Made by a program: the position numbers and the translations under genes
Part shown: in pieces, positions 7,165-14,301 of the stretch
Numbering within the stretch: the stretch's first letter is position 1
How the letters are laid out: every line of letters begins with the position of its first letter
Notes under the pieces: model-generated
Database searches by the model: none
What the model saw: the letters and a program-made list of their open reading frames with translations, nothing else
What the model was told of the DNA's origin: nothing
Source: Campylobacteraceae bacterium
GTDB taxonomy: Bacteria > Campylobacterota > Campylobacteria > Campylobacterales > Sulfurovaceae
NCBI GenBank assembly: GCA_027079365.1
Contig: JALWVW010000176.1
Location: 1 to 17,733 of the forward strand
Direction: 5' to 3'
DNA: 17,733 bases

Positions 7165-7617
7165 CTACTTCATCTCAAAGATAAGTTTTGCAGCAATTTT
7201 TTTGCTGCCTTCTATAATAAACGCACCCGTTGTACTGTGTATCTCTATCCTGTTTGCGGTGATGTCTCGCCTGTTCTGTCGATCCTTCACTTTGACATTG
7301 CCCTCAAGAATATACTTTTTCTTCTTTGGGAAGTAGCGCATCTCATGACAGCTCCCCTGATAGTCAGTCTCTGATTTTCTAATATGGAATCGTACCCCGC
7401 CAAATGCACGATACATCTGCGTGCTGTTGTCTTCATTGAAATAGACAATGATTTTGGATGCGTGTACCTGTGTCTTCCCCTGAACAATCTGTGCATTTCC
7501 TAAAAAACGCACCATTTTCTCTGCATCTTTAGCAATAAATTTATCTGCAGTGATCTCCAGCTTTTCTGCAACTATCCAAACAGAGCAGATAGAAAGCAAA
7601 AGGAATATTCTCTTCAT
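7165..7617 (-). CDS. lptA: Lipopolysaccharide transport periplasmic protein LptA (OstA family)
   Basis: 150 residues from the ATG at 7617; a GTG one codon earlier is too close to the ribosome site GAGGA. A signal peptide covers about residues 1-18 (MKRIFLLLSICSVWIVA). The mature part shows OstA-fold repeats: LEITADKFIAKDAEKMVRFLGNAQIVQGKTQVHASKIIVYF resembles the canonical LptA pattern (I-x-A-D, F-x-G-N-V, Q-G, A). LptA bridges the periplasm in LPS export. It heads the operon. In Campylobacter the preceding genes are lptC and kdsC, but here the upstream neighbour is an unrelated GGDEF/EAL gene. Confidence 0.85.
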   Translation of the reverse strand: MKRIFLLLSICSVWIVAEKLEITADKFIAKDAEKMVRFLGNAQIVQGKTQVHASKIIVYFNEDNSTQMYRAFGGVRFHIRKSETDYQGSCHEMRYFPKKKKYILEGNVKVKDRQNRRDITANRIEIHSTTGAFIIEGSKKIAAKLIFEMK

Positions 7618-7642
7618 CACAGTTCCTCAATTAATTATAAAG

Positions 7643-7648
7643 ATTATA
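7643..7648 (-). promoter_or_regulatory. Probable -10 of the lptA-engB-argA-mreD-mrdA operon
   Basis: The minus strand reads TATAAT here, giving a start near 7636 and a leader of roughly 19 bases. A second TATAAT lies at 7634-7639 but would be almost on top of the gene. The 7621-7727 gap is AT-rich and contains no clear terminator for the upstream GGDEF/EAL gene. Confidence 0.4.
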
Positions 7649-7727
7649 TCCTCTTTTATTTAACAATTAAACATATAAACCAAAACTACCAACACACCAC
7701 ATAAAGTAGAGTCACCAACAGACGAGA

Positions 7728-10571
7728 CTACATATCCTGCTCTTCTTTGCAAAAATTGACAAACATATCTTCAGGCATAGGTTTGGCAAAAAGATATCCT
7801 TGCCCGATATCAATCTCGGTCTCTTTCAGAAAATATTCTTGCTCTTTTGTCTCTATTCCCTCTGCAACAATATGATATCCAAGACTTTTTCCCAGTGCAA
7901 TAATCGCTTGTAGCACTTTAAGATCATGTCTCTTCTCGGGGACACTGTCGATAAAAGATTTATCTATTTTGATCGTATCTACCGGAAGGTTCTTCAAATA
8001 ACTGATAGAAGAGTATCCTGTTCCAAAGTCATCTATAGATATCCGGCATCCCAATGCGTGCAGTTGTTGTAGAATGGAAAGATCTTCTTCAGTATCTTCC
8101 ACGATAAAACGCTCAGTGATCTCTATATCAATATTCTTGGCACTTATGCCTGTACGAGAAATGATACTCCTCAGTCGCTCCATAAATGATTCTTCATGAA
8201 ATTGGACAGATGAGACATTAATAGAGATACTATGCACATCCAGACCCCCTTCCCTCCAACGCATATATGCCTTACAGGCTTCCTCAAAAACATAATACCC
8301 AATCTCAACAATAAGTCCTGTTTCCTCCGCAATAGAAATAAAGTCATAAGGAGATACTTCACCCAATACAGGATTTGTCCATCTTAAAAGTGCTTCAGCG
8401 CCATTGATCTTTTTTGTTTTTAAAAGGTATTTTGGCTGGTAATACAGTGACAATTCACCTTTTTTGAGTGCATGCAGAAGCTCTTGCTCCAATTGTAATC
8501 GTTTCTCTACATTGAGTGACAATTGTTTTGTATAAAACTGATATCTATCCTTTCCCTTCTCTTTGGCATCATACATGGCAGCATCAGCATGTTTGACGAT
8601 CTCATATCGATCCGTACCATCGTCCGGATAGATTGCAATACCAATACTAGCTGAGATATGAAGATAGTAGTTTTGCACAAGAATAGGTTCTCTGACCGCA
8701 TCCAGTATTTTCTTTGCTACCTTCTCAACATATCTTTTTTTTCTTTCACATCCCAGGATCAGAACAAATTCATCCCCACCAATTCTGGCAAGCATCTCAT
8801 CATGCTCCAACAATCCTGCAATACGCTGAGATAAAATGACAAGTATTTCATCTCCTACATGATGCCCCAAAGTATCATTTATACCCTTGAATCGATCCAA
8901 GTCAATAAACAGCACTGCAATCTTTGCCTCCACTCTTTTTGCTGTCTCCAATGCCTCACCGAGACTCCGTTCAAACTCTCTTCGGTTTGGTAGCTGGGTC
9001 AAGGTATCATGATATGCCAGATAATCTACTTTATCTTCCATTTCAATGATTTCCTTCAGATTTGTATAAACAGCAATATAGTTTTGCACTATATCCTCAT
9101 GGTCTTTCACGCTCGCTACTTTTAGCCACAAAGGCAACACTTCACCCTTCCTGGTAAGGCCTTCTACTTTCCCGCTCCACCGTCCTTCAGTAGAAAGCAA
9201 TGACATCATTTTCCTGTATAGTGCTGTCTCCTCACGAAGGGAATTCACGATGCAAAGCCTCTTCCCTTTAAGACTGGTATCACTATACCCGAACATACGA
9301 CCAAATGCAGGGTTGGAAGAGACCACATTGTACCTTGCATCAAAGATTACGATTCCCTCATCTATGATATCATAGACTGTAGCAGATTGCTGCAATACTT
9401 TTTGCTGTCGCACATAGTGTGTGATATCAAGTTTGACTGCCAGATACTGCACCAGTTTATCATCCAAAAAGATAGGTACGATAGAAACATTCTCATAGAG
9501 CAATGTACCATCTTTCTTTTTGTTTACCAGTTCTCCTTTCCACATTTTTCCGCGGTCCAAAGCTTCATTCATCTCTTTGTATGTACACTCTTTTACAAGA
9601 TTTGATTTCAATATATTGGGGTTTCTACCCAACACCTCTTCTTTACTGTATCCTGTATTTTTCTCAAAAGTACCATTGACATATTCGATCCTGCGGTCTG
9701 CATCGGTGATAACAATAGTATTGTCACTATTCTCTATGGCATAACGAAATGCTCGGAGTCTTTTTGTTGTCTTCTGTATACGGCGATAATAGATCGCCAA
9801 AAGTATCACAAGGAAGAATGCGGAGAAAAAAAAGCTCAGTGCGATGGTTTTCTGCCTCTTGAGAATAAATATATATTTTTCTCTTAGGCTTGTAATAAAA
9901 CTATTGATCTGCTTGTTCAGGTCCAATGCATTGCTCTTCATAATTAAAGTATTGATAGTCTCAATATTATTGAGAGCATGGCGATAGTGCTGATAAAAAT
10001 ATTCATAAAGAGGGTTTTTGTCTTGAATATCAGATAACACTTTTAAGCTCATTTCCACACTCTTCTTGTCAATAGGGACATCCAGGAGAGTCTGACTCAA
10101 GGAAAAAAAGAGTTGATTAAAAAGAATCTCCTCTTTATTTGATTTTTCTGTAATTTTTTTGATATTCTTTTGGAGATCGTATAGATAGTGAATAGAGTTG
10201 GTCACCTGCGCATTAATGCCTTCAAACTTTTGCAATACCTGACGCTTCTCTTTAAAAAGTATTTCCATATTGACCAGTTTCATATAAACCGATAAGCCAA
10301 ACTCATTTTTAATCTGGCTATTTTTAAGAAAATGAATATCTTTTTCAAGCACATGGAGCATCCTGTTTTCTCTATCATAATCAATAAACTTATATCTCTT
10401 CAGATAAATCTTTTCCCACTGGTTTTCCAACACGATCATCTCTTGGGCTTTGGTATGATAGAGGTTATAGTTGTGCACACCCGCATACATATTTCTCATA
10501 TACATAAGCAGTGCGATCAGGATAACAGAAAATACAAACAACAACTTGTAAAAGAGGTCCATACTCTTCAT
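7728..10571 (-). CDS. Membrane PAS-PAS-GGDEF-EAL c-di-GMP signalling protein
   Basis: 947 residues. TM1 (about 9-25) and TM2 (about 243-261) flank a roughly 215-residue helical periplasmic sensor with a repeated Leu/Tyr pattern, possibly a DAHL-type domain. Then come PAS1 (about 272-385), PAS2 (about 395-505), GGDEF (about 515-680) and EAL (about 695-940). GGDEF is intact (598-602), but the inhibitory-site position reads EHDE rather than RxxD. EAL keeps its catalytic set: EALLRW (726), Asn785, Glu817, DDFGTG (847), Lys868, Glu904 and Gln924. Both diguanylate cyclase and phosphodiesterase activity are possible. Its ATG overlaps the peroxidase stop (ATGA), so the two are co-translated. Confidence 0.94.
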   Translation of the reverse strand: MKSMDLFYKLLFVFSVILIALLMYMRNMYAGVHNYNLYHTKAQEMIVLENQWEKIYLKRYKFIDYDRENRMLHVLEKDIHFLKNSQIKNEFGLSVYMKLVNMEILFKEKRQVLQKFEGINAQVTNSIHYLYDLQKNIKKITEKSNKEEILFNQLFFSLSQTLLDVPIDKKSVEMSLKVLSDIQDKNPLYEYFYQHYRHALNNIETINTLIMKSNALDLNKQINSFITSLREKYIFILKRQKTIALSFFFSAFFLVILLAIYYRRIQKTTKRLRAFRYAIENSDNTIVITDADRRIEYVNGTFEKNTGYSKEEVLGRNPNILKSNLVKECTYKEMNEALDRGKMWKGELVNKKKDGTLLYENVSIVPIFLDDKLVQYLAVKLDITHYVRQQKVLQQSATVYDIIDEGIVIFDARYNVVSSNPAFGRMFGYSDTSLKGKRLCIVNSLREETALYRKMMSLLSTEGRWSGKVEGLTRKGEVLPLWLKVASVKDHEDIVQNYIAVYTNLKEIIEMEDKVDYLAYHDTLTQLPNRREFERSLGEALETAKRVEAKIAVLFIDLDRFKGINDTLGHHVGDEILVILSQRIAGLLEHDEMLARIGGDEFVLILGCERKKRYVEKVAKKILDAVREPILVQNYYLHISASIGIAIYPDDGTDRYEIVKHADAAMYDAKEKGKDRYQFYTKQLSLNVEKRLQLEQELLHALKKGELSLYYQPKYLLKTKKINGAEALLRWTNPVLGEVSPYDFISIAEETGLIVEIGYYVFEEACKAYMRWREGGLDVHSISINVSSVQFHEESFMERLRSIISRTGISAKNIDIEITERFIVEDTEEDLSILQQLHALGCRISIDDFGTGYSSISYLKNLPVDTIKIDKSFIDSVPEKRHDLKVLQAIIALGKSLGYHIVAEGIETKEQEYFLKETEIDIGQGYLFAKPMPEDMFVNFCKEEQDM

Positions 10572-11488
10572 GGATCATCTTTGACAATATCCGGAAGTGT
10601 ACCTGTCAAAGTCCGCAAGAACAAAACAATATCTTCGATCTGCTCCTCTGTCATATACCTTCCCAGCTGGTATTCCGACATCACCACAACAGCATCATGC
10701 AGTGTTTTTACCCTGCCATCATGCATGTACGGTGCTGTCAATGCAATATTTCGTAAAGAGGGCACCTTAAATACATACTTGTCTTCCTCATTTTTTGTTA
10801 CCCGGTAACGCCCAAGATGCACACTGTTACTTTCTCTATAGATACCAAATTTATTATAAAGGTTCCCACCAATATTAATACCGTTGTGGCAAAGGATGCA
10901 TCCTTTGCTTTTGAAAAGCATATAACCCTTTTTCTCTCTGGCAGTAATCGCCTGTGCATCCCCCCTCAAATATCTATCGAAGGGAGAGTTTGGCGTGATC
11001 AGTACCTCTTCGAATGCAGCAATGGCATCTTCTATATTTTCCACTGTGATACCATTTTCATAACATTGTCCAAAACGCTCCCGATAGCTCCTTTGGCTTT
11101 GCAGTTTTTGAACGACCTGCTTCATATCAGAGTTCATCTCATGATAATTTCCAACAGGATAGTGCACCTGATTTTTGAGGTCTTTGGCTCCTCCGTCCCA
11201 AAGCTGTCTGAAATTAAACACCGCATTATAGACAGTAGGTGTATTGACTTTTCCCATTCTGCCCTGAACCCCACAAGAATACTGCAAGCCATCATCACCA
11301 CCATTATACAGATCATGGCAGGTAGCACAGGATATAGTGTTGTCACGAGAAAGGAGAGGGTCAAAAAAGAGCTTTTTTCCCAATGCAATTTTCTGTTGAT
11401 CAGTGTGTACTTTCTCAGGAATAGGACGGATAGGTGCAGTCCAGAGCAACACACAGATACCCATCAGCAGTACAGATCGCATCAGCAT
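10568..11488 (-). CDS. Di-haem cytochrome c peroxidase (CCP/MauG family)
   Basis: 306 residues from the ATG at 11488, six bases after AAGGAG; GTG 11491 and ATG 11482 are alternatives. A signal peptide covers about 1-20. Two c-haem sites are present: CATCH (54-58) and CILCH (197-201). Met255 in TAPYMHDG is the usual distal ligand of the electron-transferring haem, and FRQLWDGGA (94-102) is a family hallmark. The protein should act in the periplasm, reducing hydrogen peroxide with electrons from the cytochrome c pool; MauG-like oxidation is an alternative. It overlaps the c-di-GMP gene by 4 bases and heads that operon. Confidence 0.93.
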   Translation of the reverse strand: MLMRSVLLMGICVLLWTAPIRPIPEKVHTDQQKIALGKKLFFDPLLSRDNTISCATCHDLYNGGDDGLQYSCGVQGRMGKVNTPTVYNAVFNFRQLWDGGAKDLKNQVHYPVGNYHEMNSDMKQVVQKLQSQRSYRERFGQCYENGITVENIEDAIAAFEEVLITPNSPFDRYLRGDAQAITAREKKGYMLFKSKGCILCHNGINIGGNLYNKFGIYRESNSVHLGRYRVTKNEEDKYVFKVPSLRNIALTAPYMHDGRVKTLHDAVVVMSEYQLGRYMTEEQIEDIVLFLRTLTGTLPDIVKDDP

Positions 11489-11516
11489 CACTTTCTCCTT
11501 CAGTCTCTTGATCCTC

Positions 11517-11532
11517 TTGTGTCAGCACACAA
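11517..11532. promoter_or_regulatory. Palindrome in the peroxidase leader
   Basis: TTGTGT-CAGC-ACACAA is a perfect 6+4+6 inverted repeat. It lies just downstream of the predicted transcription start of the peroxidase operon and upstream of its ribosome site. It may be an operator or an mRNA hairpin; it has no T-run on the minus strand and so is not an obvious terminator. Confidence 0.4.
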
Positions 11533-11548
11533 CCATACGTCTCAAGTA

Positions 11549-11557
11549 ATTGTAGCA
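11549..11557 (-). promoter_or_regulatory. Extended -10 promoter of the peroxidase/c-di-GMP operon
   Basis: The minus strand reads TGCTACAAT. Transcription would begin near 11542, leaving a leader of about 54 bases. The element lies only 8 bases past the stop of the upstream deacetylase gene, so read-through from that gene is also possible. Confidence 0.6.
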
Positions 11558-11565
11558 AAACTTTG

Positions 11566-12477
11566 TCAAAACTGCATCTCTTCCAGTGTCACTTTGACAT
11601 TCTTTCCTAATGCCTCTACATCGTAACCACCCTCCAAAAAGAATACGAAAGGCACCTTTTTACTGTCAAGTATCATGCACACGATCTTTCTGATGCCCTC
11701 CGTTGTCACATTGAGCTGTGCCAAAGGATCACTCTCATGCAGATCATAACCGGCAGAGACCAAGATGATATCCGGAGAAAAGACCGCTACAGCACGAGGA
11801 AGGTCATTTTGATAAATCTCCAACAATTCCCTGTCCCCACTGTCAGGCATGATAGGGTGATTCTCCGTATAGTCTATACCTTTCTCTACGCCCCGCTCTG
11901 CCTCTGCCCCTGTCCCAGGGTAGGTAAAAGCCTGGTGAGAAGAGAAATAATAAACCGTATCGTCTGCATAAAAAGTATCCTGTGTACCATTGCCATGATG
12001 GACATCAAAATCTATGATCATCACTTTTTTGTAGCCTATCTTCTGGGCATATCTGGCTGCAATAGCAATATTGTTAAAGAGACAGAAACCCATAGCTCGC
12101 TCTGGCGTAGCATGGTGTCCAGGAGGTCTTACCGCACAAAAAGCCCGCCTGAAGCTACCGGACTTGATACCATCAAGCGCTACGATACCTGCACCAGCTG
12201 CCTTGCATGCTGCCTGATAGGAATCAGCGCTACAGACTGTATCTGAATCAATAGCAGATGCCCTATCCGAAGCCTCCTGAACCAAAGCAATATGCGCAGG
12301 CGCATGAACCAGACGCAGCATCTCTGTCGAAACAAAGATCGGTTCCACGCGGATCAACTTTGACAGGAGAGGTGTGACTGCCTTGTTAATTGACAGAAGT
12401 CTTTGTACTGATTCAGGATGCCCAGTACCCGTATCGTGTGTCAGGTAGATGTCATCTGTAATATAGGCTACTTTCAT
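11566..12477 (-). CDS. Histone-deacetylase-family (acetoin utilisation/AcuC-like) deacetylase
   Basis: 303 residues from ATG 12477 (MKVAYITDD); the frame extends 20 codons upstream, but the homologous part starts here, with GGAGG upstream at about 10 bases. It is a zinc hydrolase of the arginase/deacetylase fold. RPPGHHA (117-123) holds the active-site His pair, DFDVHHGNGT (156-165) supplies zinc ligands Asp158 and His160, AGYD (242-245) gives Asp245, and EGGYD carries the catalytic Tyr. Bacterial members deacetylate proteins, polyamines or small amides; the substrate here is unknown. It has its own promoter with two palindromes upstream. Confidence 0.9.
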   Translation of the reverse strand: MKVAYITDDIYLTHDTGTGHPESVQRLLSINKAVTPLLSKLIRVEPIFVSTEMLRLVHAPAHIALVQEASDRASAIDSDTVCSADSYQAACKAAGAGIVALDGIKSGSFRRAFCAVRPPGHHATPERAMGFCLFNNIAIAARYAQKIGYKKVMIIDFDVHHGNGTQDTFYADDTVYYFSSHQAFTYPGTGAEAERGVEKGIDYTENHPIMPDSGDRELLEIYQNDLPRAVAVFSPDIILVSAGYDLHESDPLAQLNVTTEGIRKIVCMILDSKKVPFVFFLEGGYDVEALGKNVKVTLEEMQF

Positions 12478-12510
12478 AGTATGGGAACCTCCGGAAATGG
12501 ATGTTCCATT

Positions 12511-12519
12511 ATTATAGCA
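12511..12519 (-). promoter_or_regulatory. Extended -10 promoter of the deacetylase gene
   Basis: The minus strand reads TGCTATAAT. Transcription would start near 12504, about 27 bases before the ATG. The -35 region would fall at about 12534-12539, inside the proximal palindrome. Confidence 0.6.
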
Positions 12520-12525
12520 GATTAT

Positions 12526-12542
12526 GGTCGATTCCATCGACC
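12526..12542. promoter_or_regulatory. Palindromic operator candidate, proximal copy
   Basis: GGTCGAT-TCC-ATCGACC is a perfect 7+3+7 palindrome covering the spacer and -35 region of the deacetylase promoter. A dimeric regulator bound here would block polymerase. It matches the reverse complement of the distal copy at 15 of 17 bases. Confidence 0.6.
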
Positions 12543-12577
12543 CTACACATTATCATCATACTATTTGATACCCGTAG

Positions 12578-12594
12578 GTTCGATGGAATCGAAC
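12578..12594. promoter_or_regulatory. Palindromic operator candidate, distal copy
   Basis: GTTCGAT-GGA-ATCGAAC is a perfect 7+3+7 palindrome, 13 bases past the end of the upstream lipoprotein gene. Its centre is 52 bp from that of the proximal copy, about five helical turns. Similarity between the copies extends slightly beyond the palindromes (12524-12546 against 12574-12596, inverted), so they could also pair as one long hairpin or be a REP-like doublet. Confidence 0.55.
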
Positions 12595-12606
12595 ACTAGA
12601 AAAAAA

Positions 12607-13239
12607 TCACTGCCACCGAATACAGCGGAAGGGTCTCTTCTCCTTGCAGTATCGCTTTGTACAGAGTGGCTTACCATGACCTGAACGAATACAGTGATTG
12701 CAGCCGTCAAACCATGCAATGCACTCTTTGGGTACCACAACACCGCTCTTGGCATTTTTGACTGTCACTACCCGCTGTTTACTCTGGAAACGCACCTTAA
12801 GGATTTTCTTTGAAACCTTATAGAAAAACGCCTGTGCCGCAGAGGAAGAAAGCGCTTTGTCTGATGCCATGATCTGTACGGTGGCATTGGTATCAGCAAC
12901 TGTGGCTATCTTGGCTGTGGCAGCCTTGGCAGTACTTCCTCGATACCGGTAGATCAACAGATTTTCTTTACGAAAGTCAATATGTGCCTTGGCAATCTTC
13001 ATACCAAAAGCAACCTTGTGCTCCCAGTAACGCTGCGTATCGATCGCAGAGAGAAATGCCTTATACTCTTTCTCTGTTGTGATCACACGGGTTTTGAGGT
13101 TGCTATATCCATTATCTACAGCAGGAAGTGAAATCTGAGAGAGTGCCTGTCCACCTTTAAAAAGGCTGATAGAAGGCACAGGTACATTGCAGCCTGCCAG
13201 CACCAGAGCCAAAATAGCTATTATAATTCTATATCGCAT
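12607..13239 (-). CDS. PrcB-like lipoprotein with a cysteine-rich C-terminus
   Basis: 210 residues from ATG 13239; a GTG start at 13257 in the same frame lies outside the signal peptide and is less likely. The signal peptide ends at lipobox LAGC with Cys17. The middle region (about 50-160: TTEKEYKAFLSAID ... IDFRKENLLIYRYRG) resembles the PrcB C-terminal domain family, in which an aspartate before F-x-K-E-x-L is common. The C-terminal tail (about 173-206) has six cysteines, in CIAWFDGCNHC followed by LCTKRYC and a last Cys206, suggesting disulfides or metal binding in the periplasm. It follows the L,D-transpeptidase by 28 bases and is probably co-transcribed. The PrcB link is moderate. Confidence 0.68.
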   Translation of the reverse strand: MRYRIIIAILALVLAGCNVPVPSISLFKGGQALSQISLPAVDNGYSNLKTRVITTEKEYKAFLSAIDTQRYWEHKVAFGMKIAKAHIDFRKENLLIYRYRGSTAKAATAKIATVADTNATVQIMASDKALSSSAAQAFFYKVSKKILKVRFQSKQRVVTVKNAKSGVVVPKECIAWFDGCNHCIRSGHGKPLCTKRYCKEKRPFRCIRWQ

Positions 13240-13267
13240 TACCCGATATCCCCCCACACTGAAATAG

Positions 13268-14146
13268 TTAAGCCCGTATAGCTTTAAGCGGATCGACCTT
13301 GGGGGCTTTTCGTTTAGGTCTGTTTTTCCATTTTACTTTTTGGGCACGCTCTACTCTCTCTGCCGTTTTGGGAGAGGTACTGAGCACATCCAGTGTACTT
13401 GGAGCATGGTAAGGCAGTGCCTTCCGTAGAGTCTGCTTTGCCTTGACTGTCTTTTCTTTTTTTTGTGGTGTTGCTACTTTTCTGGAGATTTTGGGAGAAG
13501 CACTCAACACATCCAGTGCACTAGGTGCACGGTATGATACTGTCCTGGAAGACTTTCTTGCAGGTGAGGATGTCTGTATTTTCCTTGTCGCTACCGTTCT
13601 ATTTTGCGGCATAGTGACTGTATCTATTTTGGAGGAAGAGCTAAATATACCTAATGCTGTCAGTCTTTTTCTGGTTTTTTTCTTTTTTGGGATGGTTTTT
13701 TTGGCAATATTTCGATAGACCCTCGCAGGCGCATGTCCAATAATGCGTATCGGTACACCGACATGTGCCCAGCGATACATTCTCTGTGCAAAACCATTTT
13801 GCATTCTAATGCAGCCATGAGAAGCAGGATAATTCGGTACAAACCCAAGGTGCATCGCAATACCATAACTGGTTACCCTCAACATATAGTGCATCTTGGC
13901 TCCACCATTGGGCTTAGGCCAACTGGTAGAGACATGATCCACATCTTTTTCCAATACGCGAAAGCTTCCTGTCGGTGTCGGGCGCTTGGCAGTACCTGTA
14001 GATATCTGTCCACTAAACACCGGTATACCATTCTCGTAGGCGATAGCTCTCTGCTGGGAGAGATCCACCACGATACTTTTACCTGCATATGCCGTACTCA
14101 AACAGACCAATGATGCCACTATACCAAAAAAAAGTTTTCTGCCCAT
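13268..14146 (-). CDS. L,D-transpeptidase (YkuD family) with repeat-bearing basic tail
   Basis: 292 residues. A signal peptide (about 1-21, ending AYA) is followed by a YkuD domain (about 23-138). Catalytic elements are His99 in AMHLGF and SHGCIRM (109-115) with Cys112 as nucleophile and Arg114. Such enzymes make 3-3 crosslinks in peptidoglycan or attach proteins to it. Residues 145-292 form a Lys/Arg/Ser/Pro-rich tail with repeats YRAPSALDVLSASPK (205-219) and YHAPSTLDVLSTSPK (246-260), and a worn copy LTALGIFSSSSKI (162-174). The tail is not part of the usual family. AGGGGG lies 8 bases before the ATG. Confidence 0.9.
   Translation of the reverse strand: MGRKLFFGIVASLVCLSTAYAGKSIVVDLSQQRAIAYENGIPVFSGQISTGTAKRPTPTGSFRVLEKDVDHVSTSWPKPNGGAKMHYMLRVTSYGIAMHLGFVPNYPASHGCIRMQNGFAQRMYRWAHVGVPIRIIGHAPARVYRNIAKKTIPKKKKTRKRLTALGIFSSSSKIDTVTMPQNRTVATRKIQTSSPARKSSRTVSYRAPSALDVLSASPKISRKVATPQKKEKTVKAKQTLRKALPYHAPSTLDVLSTSPKTAERVERAQKVKWKNRPKRKAPKVDPLKAIRA
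13367..13534 (-). repeat. Two coding repeats in the transpeptidase tail
   Basis: 13490-13534 and 13367-13411 encode matching 15-residue units with consensus Y-x-A-P-S-x-L-D-V-L-S-x-S-P-K (12 of 15 identical). They are 41 residues apart in the protein. A degenerate third unit lies nearer the catalytic domain. Conservation against a low-complexity background suggests a short binding motif. Confidence 0.7.
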
Positions 14147-14195
14147 GCTTCAATCCCCCTGCCACCACTATTGATGGTAAATAATATAGAAAATC

Positions 14196-14204
14196 ATTGT
14201 AGCA
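14196..14204 (-). promoter_or_regulatory. Extended -10 promoter of the L,D-transpeptidase operon
   Basis: The minus strand reads TGCTACAAT. A start near 14189 would leave a leader of about 43 bases before the ATG at 14146. Confidence 0.6.
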
Positions 14205-14221
14205 GAAAAATATCAAAGTTT

Positions 14222-14265
14222 TCACAAAAAAAATAAAAAGTGTATATTTTATACTATTTTTGTGA
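14222..14265. repeat. Nested AT-rich palindrome upstream of the transpeptidase promoter
   Basis: The outer arms TCACAAAAA (14222-14230) and TTTTTGTGA (14257-14265) are exact inverted repeats. The centre GTATA-TTT-TATAC (14242-14254) is a second one on nearly the same axis. It lies upstream of the transpeptidase promoter and downstream of the helicase gene. It may bind a regulator or slow polymerase; the stem is too AT-rich for a strong terminator. Confidence 0.5.
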
Positions 14266-14301
14266 CTTCAGTATTACCTTTTGTGTCATATTAACAAATA
14301 T

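Noticed and set aside
10332..11626. Plus-strand frames of 158 and 269 residues opposite the peroxidase
   Set aside because: They lie antisense to a peroxidase with intact haem motifs, and their Cys/His/Ile-rich composition is that of a reverse shadow.
12478..12537. Upstream 20-codon extension of the deacetylase
   Set aside because: The extension crosses the predicted promoter and proximal palindrome; family homology starts at the ATG at 12477, which has GGAGG upstream.
12574..12606. Distal palindrome as an intrinsic terminator for the lipoprotein gene
   Set aside because: On the minus strand the T-run comes before the hairpin, not after it; on the plus strand an A-run follows.
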